DNA from: Polyangiaceae bacterium
GTDB taxonomy: Bacteria > Myxococcota_A > Polyangia > Polyangiales > Polyangiaceae
NCBI GenBank assembly: GCA_025937785.1
Contig: JAICQQ010000088.1
Location: 1 to 32,140 of the forward strand
DNA: 32,140 nucleotides
Direction of reading: 5' to 3'
Shown: positions 19,401-24,648 of the stretch, one piece after another
Layout: each line of letters starts with the position of its first letter
Numbering within the stretch: position 1 is the first letter of the stretch
Program-made: the position numbers and the translations under genes
Notes under the pieces: generated by a model
The model's input: only the letters and a program-made list of their open reading frames with translations
The model's database searches: none
Told to the model about the DNA's origin: nothing

Positions 19401-21794
19401 GTCCTTCTCGTAGAGCGGAATCAACGCGGCCGCCGCCCGAGCGTCTTCAGGGTCGACCGCGAGGATACGCTCGTACGATCGGAACGCGCGATCGGCTTGG
19501 TTCAGCTTGGCTTCGTAGACAGCCGCTGCGCGATAACTCAGCGCCACCTTCTGCGCGTCGTCCCGCGCGCGGTCGGCGGCGGTGCTGAAGACATCGGCGA
19601 GGCCTTCCCAGTCGCTCTGCGAGCCGTACAACTCTTCGAGCCCGTCATAGTCGCTCTCTTGCAAGAACGACTCTCGGAGTACCCTGAGTGCCCGCGGATG
19701 TCCGGGCTGCAGCTCGAGAACTCGGCGCCAGGCCTGGGTCGCCTTGTCGGCGGCACCGATGTGCTCGGCGTACACGGAGCCGAGCTTCTGAAGCACTCCG
19801 AGCCGCGCCTGTGTGTCGTCGGTCAGCTGCTCGACGCGTCGCTCCAGGGCGTCCGCCAGGTTCGGCCAATCCTTGGCGCGCTCGGCGTGCTTCTCGAGGG
19901 CGTCGAGCACGTCGGTTCGACTCGGGTCCACATCGAGGATTCTTTGGTACAGTGTCACGGCATCGGAGCCGCGGTTCAGGCGCTCGGCTGCGAGCACCGC
20001 CATTTCTTTCATGAGCGCGAGTCGAGCCGCACCCTCCGTGGTAGCGAGCTCGCTCTCGTAGAGCTCGTACAGCGCCGGCCACGCCCGACGCTTGCGATAC
20101 AACTCCTCGAGTCGTTCGCGGGCTTCGCCGTCGTCGGGAGCCAACTTGAACAGCTCCGCATACGCTTCGGTGGCGTTCTGCACGTTCGAGAACTGTTCGA
20201 GCCAGCGGCGCGCGATCGCACGGTAAAGCGACTTCTTCTCGTCCAGGTCTTTGGTCCACTCGGCGAGCTTTTGCTGATTCGTGAGCAGGTCGCGAAAGCG
20301 CCCCAGCTTCTCGTACAGGTTCACGAGCTCGCGAATTTCGACGATGTCACGTTCGTCGAGCTTGTCGTCGAGCTGCACGATCTGGTTCAGCACCGAGACC
20401 AGCGCAGTGTCGCTCTTCAGGTACTGGCGGTAGACGGTGGCCACTTCGCGCAGGATGTTCACGCGCTCTTCGTAGGCTTCCACGGGCGTCCGCTCGAGCT
20501 GCTGGCGCAACAGCTCCACCAGCGCGTTGTAGCCCTGTGTCTGCTTGTACAGGCGCTTCAACGCCTCACGGGCGTCGGCGTTGTCCGGGTCCTGGCGCAG
20601 GATGCTCTTGTACTGCTCGATGGCTTTCTGAGCGTTCTTTTGGCCTTCGGCGAGCTTGGCAATTTCGGTCCCGAATTCGGCCTTCTTGTCCTTCTCTTTC
20701 GTGGCCTTCTGCGCGTGACTCAAGATGTCGATCAAGCGCGAGTCGTCGTCCAGATCCGCTAGGTACTGTCGAAAGAAGTTCAGCACCCCTTCATGCGTGG
20801 GGTCGACCTTGCGAATGCGCTCGAACCAGGGCTCGGCGTCGGCCGAGCTCTCGCGCTTCTTCCAGTGCAGCATCGCGATCTGAAAAATGTCTCCCGCGGT
20901 CTCTTTGGTGTCCGCGCCCTTGGTCTTCAGATCGTTCTCGTAGAGCTGCACCAGCTCGTCCCAACGCTCCGCCTTGGAGTAGAAGTCGGAGAGAAACTCC
21001 ATGGCTTCACGCTGATCGGGGCGCGCCCTGAGCACGCGATCGTAGGCGCGCGATGCGCGGTCGGCGTCTTTGAGCTTGTGCAGGTACACGCGCGCCAAAC
21101 GCACGCCGGACGCTGCTTTGCTGGCGGGGTCTTCACTGCGATCGGCGACCCGCTCGAGGACACGCGCCACTTCGTCCCAGCGCTTCGCCCGCCGGTACAC
21201 CCGCTCGAGCATCTTGCTGGCTCCGACGTTCGAGGGATCGAAACGCACGGCTTGCTCCAGCCGATCGATGACGCGATCGATGTCAGCCTCTTCGCCGGCA
21301 AAACGCAGCTCCATCTCGCTGGCGCGCATCAGCATCGAGCTCTTGTAGACGTCGTCCTGAGCTGCGTCTGCCTCGGTCACGTAGCTCTTCACGAGCTCGC
21401 GGTGCCGCTCGCGCTTACGCTCCGTTTCCTCTAGCGCTTCGCTGGCACTGGCATCGTCGGGATTGATCTCGAGCAGCCGGACGTAGTCGGCTGCCGCCCC
21501 GTCGTCATCGAGCAACTCTTCAATGAGCACGCGAGCATGCGCGCGCAAGAACTCGACCTCGCGCGGGGTGCCATCCGCGACCGCTGCGGCGATCTCTAGC
21601 AAGTTGCGCACGGCGTCCCACTCACCACGGGTCTGATGTTGCTCACGCGCCGCATCCAACAAGCGCAAGAGTTCGTCGGTCCCGAGGTCACCGGCAGGCG
21701 CCTTGACCTGCTGGCGCAGCTGGTCCCAATCGTCTTGGGAATCGGGGTCAACTTGGAGTTTGCCTAGAGCCGTGCGGATCGTCTGAGAATCCAT
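10470..21794 (-). CDS. Giant all-TPR cytoplasmic protein
   Basis: 3774 residues from ATG at 21794, preceded by GGGTGGAGA; the frame stays open to 21842, but the extra 15 residues come from a duplicated leader and have no ribosome site. There is no signal peptide, membrane segment or enzymatic motif. After ~100 residues the whole protein is a helical repeat of ~73-75 residues (two TPR-like helix pairs): AL.LDP....A...LE.LY....W..L..LLERR......D..R...L..LA.LYE..L.D...AI..Y. This implies about 50 double units by length division; I did not count them one by one. The only clear break is a proline-flanked basic hinge, KRRRRGRKK (897-905). The C-terminus ends in more canonical TPRs. It is probably a scaffold in the cytoplasm; the partner is unknown. 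A TPR lipoprotein gene lies 178 bp upstream and pdxJ 55 bp downstream on the same strand. Composition is very acidic overall. Confidence 0.95.
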   Translation of the reverse strand: MDSQTIRTALGKLQVDPDSQDDWDQLRQQVKAPAGDLGTDELLRLLDAAREQHQTRGEWDAVRNLLEIAAAVADGTPREVEFLRAHARVLIEELLDDDGAAADYVRLLEINPDDASASEALEETERKRERHRELVKSYVTEADAAQDDVYKSSMLMRASEMELRFAGEEADIDRVIDRLEQAVRFDPSNVGASKMLERVYRRAKRWDEVARVLERVADRSEDPASKAASGVRLARVYLHKLKDADRASRAYDRVLRARPDQREAMEFLSDFYSKAERWDELVQLYENDLKTKGADTKETAGDIFQIAMLHWKKRESSADAEPWFERIRKVDPTHEGVLNFFRQYLADLDDDSRLIDILSHAQKATKEKDKKAEFGTEIAKLAEGQKNAQKAIEQYKSILRQDPDNADAREALKRLYKQTQGYNALVELLRQQLERTPVEAYEERVNILREVATVYRQYLKSDTALVSVLNQIVQLDDKLDERDIVEIRELVNLYEKLGRFRDLLTNQQKLAEWTKDLDEKKSLYRAIARRWLEQFSNVQNATEAYAELFKLAPDDGEARERLEELYRKRRAWPALYELYESELATTEGAARLALMKEMAVLAAERLNRGSDAVTLYQRILDVDPSRTDVLDALEKHAERAKDWPNLADALERRVEQLTDDTQARLGVLQKLGSVYAEHIGAADKATQAWRRVLELQPGHPRALRVLRESFLQESDYDGLEELYGSQSDWEGLADVFSTAADRARDDAQKVALSYRAAAVYEAKLNQADRAFRSYERILAVDPEDARAAAALIPLYEKDEKWSRLPALYEVLLDKAETNDEKVELLGKLVQVSGSKLADKKAAALYAQQAYAIAPGSETALDLLEDSCRAAGAWDQLVESLEARLASAVLPSTPPPAKRRRRGRKKSGEVASEPPSVIGITPAERRMLALKLARVYSDELGKSDEAIATLKKVLDKTPADADAAQALEAILRREQRKDDLRWLLELRVEHAENDDARLTILREWASLEEEAFEDPDAAITLHRRVLELDPADVSSLSTLARLLLSAGDPAGAVKVIEQHREVAQGDDRANRDLELAELYLTRLEKPSKALEAAVRALDSDAAKAKAVTILERLVERDETKAKAAELLAELYASGGDARREAQALEVMIADADDDAERLELYQRLATVLESKLGAHSSALDVVLQAVVRYPNEISLWDRAEALSSESGRPTELAERFREVLRGKLERPMEIELSERAARLHEDKLGDPIGAAPYLEKILELDPSNESAFQHLKDILTAAERWGELESLYDRASKATNDIDRQVDMLIEVALICEEITEDAPKAIRYYERILAIEPAHEASIKALDRLYVREGDNEKLAELLKRRLESAVDDELFELKLRLARIQIELHHPESAIDHVEDVLRERQNDYQARELAERMLEIGSLRVRAARMLEGVYEVRNEIRDLVRVLVIRLEGLDEASGEGGSVAEQCDLLRRIATLRDDRLHDDAGALEALCRLVPLDPLDADARERLIEVGRRVGEFERVAVVLTRAAKNATSAELKGEILLKVASIYEAQLADRGRAELTYREVLELDETDANLVLPAARALEQIYIAASEHQKLAEILRVQVKLEPDPEVRATLWGRLGELCQNVLGDTQGAIVAWKARVDESPEDDTALAALDSLYGSTGEYAALVAILDRRREIAVEPERRKELLTRAAQTQWKKLELIPQAIDSYQALVDEFGPDVTSLSALEELYASAERWEELGDVFQKHLDIAPNDGERLRLYVAMGQVKRKHLADWEGALGAYRLALELDRSHAPSREALEEMLDSSDPITRRESAAVLRPIYEAESDAPRLLRVLEIEIETADDPDTKLRGLERAMSVAEDSLEDRAKAYSYAERAVREAAGHTAIMPYLEHLERLAAATQRRAEQVKLMCEVVPQIFDGVVQIDVTLRIADLARHQLADRELAREYYQKALELRVDDPKALAALESLYEEAGDAKNLLEVLERRADTAETDADRKQLLFRRGRLLAEVVEDRPKAIEVYEAILDMGLDADAIEALEGLYTSEASWPELIALHQRQLDAGVGDPALLHVKIAQVAAKRMQDLHRAFDEFEAALEIEKQHEPAIKGLEELLSESKEVEFRARAASLLEPVYLIRADYVRLLEAIKARLEFSQDPSDRRELLTRLAKLYEEQQEDYLAALDTTARLLDDDLADEATVGELERLAKVAGANAKLAEIYSARLGTQPIEDEASLRLARRLGELYTELGKPDQALLYYRKALEFEPQNRKLFDAVDAILLDTKQHAARVELYRESLENRFEAADRLEALHVVARLQTNELAEPDHAIETYREALEVDESNLPALDALTQLYRQRKRWNDLAEHYLRRAETASVADVSAGFRLDLAKLYKNELEEPERALDQLEEIVRVLPAHPAAIAELEAMRDEDDFRERTVEILRPLYESLDDWKRLIKLNEDRFQLARDVHERVAVLRETAELWETRGRSPERARLALKEAFRLDPEDTDVRASYERLTEATSAWDELATLYDEVLLAQPDIVTKRDVLATLAEVHNTRRDDPRRALDAYERLHRVDEMELAPLNYMERLATLLSDWQILVRVLTAKADLTHDDEERASIWRRVGESKRDMLDDPAGAIDAYEKALEIEPGNAFTADCLIELYEQHENADRLVELYQQRVELCDEDDGELKYNLLTSAAEVFETKIDDRLRAIESLNQALETVPGDAKVLASLNRLYRAEAMWPELLDNLRVQADQVQVPDERAALRRQIGEILATKLENYDDALEAYRLVLEDTPVDEDTIGKVRQIGEDHEELRSIVAQVLVPVLTRTEANEPLVGILEMRLTAEMDPSDRVLTLRSIAEVLEQKLQRTDDAEGALLRALAEKPEAEELHEGIERLAQLSNGWGRYVDVLEERAGALFDPEVARDLLVRAGRIAEQRLADNRRAVENYTKAVEQAGDHPELLAALDRLYTNLGDPEKLAEILDRRVAVEDGDDEQAELFYRLGKLQISEFKDSGQALQSFRSALERKREHDGAAVQLEALTNERDLFEEASDILEEVYRARGQTDKLAALYEKRIGFAETDDERIDMRRSLARVLEEDCGDPRSAQRVLQQGLSDNPADSALLEEIERLAPINSDWESACAALGVAIEGAKELPPEVASQLCIRLAGWHKDQLGSKAGAERALVRALDFEPENDEILALVEQLQSEPGREEDLLSTLRRRAKLQLDTDRREEVFRRAKELADKLGGDKSEQVLRELLEQDDVNVWGLSALTELAEAKEDFGETFDLLVRRAELPAAPGEVKALKHRAASIARDKLKKNDKAIELFDSLFEDDPDDREAAAALRGLYSDGARYDDLSRLLERLVDLAESPAERSTLRLELATLNEERFQAVNTAVDLLRAVLDEEPGHSQAVVRLSVLYEKEQRDEELADLLSDQISAARDRGDTAAELTFQVRLGEVYDARLGDRDRAIDAYKSVLERDARHRGALEALARLYQAAGSAREATEVLEQLLDMAAPEGALDLVQALVKQYKTLGDSEKAARALERGLNFKETEPWIHQELRGLYRASESWEQLAKLAAREAELEVDIDKKVALLREAAQIQGTRGGDRLAEAELLRKASELKPDDRDLLLQLCDSYSASGRAKEAIDALQRIVESYGARRSKELADIHKRLATAYLAEGQTQQALDELDKAFRIEPGNVAVLKQLGEVALDVGDMKKAQQMFRALLLQRLDAGSPITKAEVFMRLGQVHGKLGEKSKAIQMLERAIQADASLTQAKTLLDELKA

Positions 21795-21827
21795 TCTCCA
21801 CCCATCTTGCGTCCCCCGCTTTTCTGT

Positions 21828-21879
21828 CTGGGAAATCATCAACGAAGGAAAAACTGGGAAATCATCAACGAAGGAAAAA
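21828..21879 (-). repeat. Perfect 26-bp tandem duplication in the giant TPR gene leader
   Basis: Two identical 26-bp copies occupy 21828-21853 and 21854-21879. Each reads, on the minus strand, TTTTTCCTTCGTTGATGA then TTTCCCAG. They lie 34-85 bp upstream of the chosen start of the giant TPR gene, in a leader that is unusually AT-rich for this window. Each copy contains an ATG. The proximal one (21839) is in frame with the giant gene. The distal one (21865) opens a nine-codon frame that stops in TGATG over the proximal ATG. Confidence 0.95.
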
Positions 21880-21972
21880 CGAGACTACGCCGGGGCTTGA
21901 GGGGTTACAAGCCTGCAACTTGCTGAATCCTCTTTGGTTTAGAAGGGTCAGCGAACGTCGCTTGGGCCGACG

Positions 21973-22833
21973 TCACTCCGCCGACGTCCCAGTGGCCGAT
22001 GCGTGGGACAGGCGATCGAGCAACGCCCGCTGACGGGTGACCACGGAGCGGTTTGCACCGAGACGGTAACCTGTTTCCAACGTGTCGCGCGCCTCGGCGT
22101 AGCGCCCTAGTTTCATGAGGGCGAAGGAGCGACCGAGATGTGCGTCCGCGAACCTGGGCCGGTCCTCCAGAATAGCGTCGTACTGGCGCAGCGCTTCCTC
22201 GAAGTCTCCCTGCGCGAGCGCCAAGCTCGCCAGTCCGATGCGATTTTCAACGCTGTGGGGATCGGCATGTAAGCCTGAGTCGTAGGCTGCCTTCGCTGCG
22301 ACGATGTCGTCCAAGTGCAGACACACGAGCCCCAGCGCGTGCCATGCGCTCGCGTTGGTGGGGTCGCGTCGCAACGCCTCTTCCAAGCGTGGTCGAGCGA
22401 GTTCGACCTCGCCCCAACGTGCCGCGCGCATCCCGCCTGTCAACGGGCCGGCCGGATCACGGGAAGCCACAGCGGCAGCCTGATCGTACATGCTGAGCGC
22501 CTGTTCGTAGTCGTGGGTCAGCTCGAACGCGTGGCCAAGCTCCAACCACGGTGTTGGGTCGCCGGGCCCTAACAATTTCCTGAGCATCTCGACCTCGGTC
22601 CGAGCGGAATCCAGCTGCCCCTGCGCGGCGAGCAAACGGATCAGCAAACGGCGCTCCGCGATCGCGTCCGGATGTTCGACCAAATGAGCGCGGAGTAGCC
22701 GCGTCGCTTCATCGTAACGTCCCTTGTCGGCAAGCAGCGTTGCCTCTTGGGTCGGACTCGGCCGGTGATGGGCGCACGCAGCGAGCCACACGAGCAGCAA
22801 AGCCGGGACCAGCTTGCGGAAGAGGAGAACCAT
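21973..22833 (-). CDS. TPR lipoprotein
   Basis: 286 residues from ATG at 22833; an in-frame GTG at 22851 is an alternative, and the frame is open to 22911. The N-terminus MVLLFRKLVPALLLVWLAAC is a lipoprotein signal with lipobox LAAC (Cys20), followed by Ala-His-His, compatible with outer-membrane sorting. The rest is about six canonical TPR units, for example PWLELGHAFELTHDYEQAL, AWHALGLVCLHLDDIVAAK, IGLASLALAQGDFEEALRQY and AHLGRSFALMKLGRYAEAR. TPR lipoproteins of this kind (PilF/Tgl-like) act as assembly factors for envelope machines, but nothing here ties it to pili. It lies upstream of the giant TPR gene on the same strand with a 178-bp gap holding the 26-bp duplication, and divergent from the hydroxyacyl-CoA dehydrogenase gene. 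Confidence 0.88.
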   Translation of the reverse strand: MVLLFRKLVPALLLVWLAACAHHRPSPTQEATLLADKGRYDEATRLLRAHLVEHPDAIAERRLLIRLLAAQGQLDSARTEVEMLRKLLGPGDPTPWLELGHAFELTHDYEQALSMYDQAAAVASRDPAGPLTGGMRAARWGEVELARPRLEEALRRDPTNASAWHALGLVCLHLDDIVAAKAAYDSGLHADPHSVENRIGLASLALAQGDFEEALRQYDAILEDRPRFADAHLGRSFALMKLGRYAEARDTLETGYRLGANRSVVTRQRALLDRLSHASATGTSAE

Positions 22834-22878
22834 GAGCGAGGCGCGCGTCACCCTAGAGCAAATCGCGCCCCTTGCGAA

Positions 22879-22895
22879 ACCGTCAGTGTGACGGT
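22879..22895. promoter_or_regulatory. 17-bp perfect palindrome, candidate operator
   Basis: ACCGTCA (22879-22885), a gtg spacer and TGACGGT (22889-22895) form a perfect dyad 14 bp before the ATG of the hydroxyacyl-CoA dehydrogenase gene and ~45-60 bp from the divergent TPR lipoprotein start. Size and symmetry fit a TetR/GntR-type dimer site, which is common in front of beta-oxidation genes. A short RNA hairpin is the alternative. Confidence 0.5.
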
Positions 22896-22909
22896 AGGCC
22901 GAATCACGC

Positions 22910-23800
22910 ATGCAACCAAGAGAGATTCGGCGCGTGGGCGTGGTGGGGGCGGGTCAGATGGGGGCGGGCATTGCGCAGGTCTGTGCGCAACATGGCTACG
23001 ACGTGGTCATGAGCGACGTCGGGCGTGCGCTGGCGGAGACCGGGAAAGCCGGCATCGCCGCGCGGCTCGGGCGGCTCGTCGCGAAGGGCAAGCTCAGCGC
23101 CGAGGCAGCCTCGGCCGTCCTCGCTCGGATCAGCGTGGGCGATCTGAAGAGCCACCACGATCGAGACCTCGTCGTCGAAGCTGCCACGGAAAAGCCAGAG
23201 CTGAAGCTCGGGCTGTTGAGCCAGCTCGGTGGCGTGGTGAGTCGAGACGCCATCGTCGCGTCCAACACCTCGAGCATCTCGATCACGAAGCTCGCCGCGG
23301 TCGTGCCTGACCCGGCGCGCGTGGTCGGCTTGCATTTCATGAATCCAGTCCCGCTGATGCAACTGGTCGAAGTCGTGGTGGGGCTGGCCAGCGACCCAGA
23401 GGTCGTGCGGCGTGTGACTGAGTTCGCTCAGTCGCTCGAGAAGACCACGATTCAGAGCCGGGATCGGCCCGGGTTCATCGTGAACCGCATTTTGATCCCT
23501 TTCCTGAACGAAGCTTGTTTCGCGCTGGACGAAGGCGTCGCGGACGCGCAAGCCATCGATACCGGCGCCCGACTCGGCCTGAATCACCCCCTGGGTCCGC
23601 TGGCGCTTGCCGACCTGATCGGGCTCGACACGGTGCTCGCGATCGCCGAAGTCATGCATCGCGAGTTCGGCGATGACAAATACCGCCCCGCTCCCTTGCT
23701 CAGAAACCTGGTGGCCGCAGGTTGGTTGGGCCGGAAAACCCAAAAGGGCTTCTACGTGTACGACCGCGAGGGGCGCGCCGTCCCGAATCGGCTCGACTGA
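22910..23800 (+). CDS. hbd: 3-hydroxybutyryl-CoA (3-hydroxyacyl-CoA) dehydrogenase
   Basis: 296 residues; oxidises (S)-3-hydroxyacyl-CoA to 3-oxoacyl-CoA with NAD(P). The Rossmann glycine motif is VGVVGAGQMGAGIAQ (9-23), followed by an acid at the end of the second strand (MSD, 34-36). ASNTSSISIT (117-126) holds the conserved serine. GLHFMNPVPLMQLVEVV (140-156) carries the catalytic His142 and Glu154, and RDRPGFIVNRILIPFLNEA carries the conserved Asn192. The C-terminal half has the dimerising GPLALADLIGLDT helix and ends KGFYVYD. Length is that of the stand-alone Hbd/PaaH type, not the FadB fusion. The ATG at 22910 lies just after a 17-bp palindrome. An enoyl-CoA hydratase gene follows at 38 bp, so the two form a short beta-oxidation or butyryl-CoA operon. 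No thiolase or acyl-CoA dehydrogenase is present here. Confidence 0.95.
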   Translation: MQPREIRRVGVVGAGQMGAGIAQVCAQHGYDVVMSDVGRALAETGKAGIAARLGRLVAKGKLSAEAASAVLARISVGDLKSHHDRDLVVEAATEKPELKLGLLSQLGGVVSRDAIVASNTSSISITKLAAVVPDPARVVGLHFMNPVPLMQLVEVVVGLASDPEVVRRVTEFAQSLEKTTIQSRDRPGFIVNRILIPFLNEACFALDEGVADAQAIDTGARLGLNHPLGPLALADLIGLDTVLAIAEVMHREFGDDKYRPAPLLRNLVAAGWLGRKTQKGFYVYDREGRAVPNRLD

Positions 23801-23838
23801 ACGGGGACTCTGGTCGCGAGACGTGCCACACTCGCGCC

Positions 23839-24648
23839 ATGCAAGGCCCCGACGCTCTCGCGCTCGAAACGTTGCTCGTCGAACGCGACGAACATACGGT
23901 CACGCTGACGCTCAATCGACCCGAGAAACTGAACTCGCTGTCCAGGCAGCTCTTGAGCGAGCTCTACGAGGTGCTCCGCGCCCTCGAGCGGGATCCCATC
24001 CAGCGGCCGCGCGCGCTGGTCTTGACCGGGGCCGGAGAAAAGGCGTTTGCAGCCGGCGCCGACATCGAAGAAATGACCACGTTGAGCGTCAGCGAGGCCT
24101 ACGCCTTCAGCGCGCTCGGCATGTCGGTGATGGACACCATGGAACACTGCTCGTTCCCCATCGTGGCGGCGGTTCGAGGCTTCGCGTTGGGCGGGGGTTG
24201 TGAGCTCGCGTTGGCCGCGGATTTCGTGATCGCGGCCGAAAATGCGGTATTCGGGCAACCCGAAGTCAAGCTGGGCCTGCTGCCGGGTTTCGGCGGCACG
24301 CAGCGCCTCGCCCGCCGGGTTGGAGTTGCCAAAGCGCGCCAGCTCATCTACAGCGGTGAGACCGTGAAGGCAGCGGAAGCGAAAGCGCTCGGTCTGGTCG
24401 CCGAGGTGGTCCCCAAAGCCGACCTGCTCACGCGTGCCCGAGCCGTAGCTAGCCGCATCGCGGCCAACGCGCCCCTGGCGGTCGCGGCCGCCAAGCGCAC
24501 GATCAACGAAGGTCTCGATCTCAACCTGCGCGCTGGCTCGGAGCTCGAGTCGCGCGCGTTCGCGGGGCTGTTCGCCAGCGAAGACGCGAAGCAGGGCCTC
24601 GAGGCGTTCCTCGCCAAACGGGGCGCGGCCTCGTTCACGGGCCGTTAG
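23839..24648 (+). CDS. Enoyl-CoA hydratase/isomerase (crotonase family)
   Basis: 269 residues from ATG at 23839; the open frame to 23722 lies over the end of the dehydrogenase gene and is a shadow. Crotonases add water to 2-enoyl-CoA. Seen here: LNRPEKLNSLS (25-35); FAAGADIEEM (70-79) and GFALGGGCELAL (114-125) for the oxyanion hole; and both catalytic glutamates, Glu122 in GGCEL and Glu142 in QPEVKLGLLPGFGGTQRL. This favours a true hydratase. The C-terminal helices end in EGLEAFLAKRGAASF-like sequence typical of the family. It works one step before the neighbouring dehydrogenase in beta-oxidation. The stop TAG is immediately followed by the GTG of the next gene. Confidence 0.95.
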   Translation: MQGPDALALETLLVERDEHTVTLTLNRPEKLNSLSRQLLSELYEVLRALERDPIQRPRALVLTGAGEKAFAAGADIEEMTTLSVSEAYAFSALGMSVMDTMEHCSFPIVAAVRGFALGGGCELALAADFVIAAENAVFGQPEVKLGLLPGFGGTQRLARRVGVAKARQLIYSGETVKAAEAKALGLVAEVVPKADLLTRARAVASRIAANAPLAVAAAKRTINEGLDLNLRAGSELESRAFAGLFASEDAKQGLEAFLAKRGAASFTGR

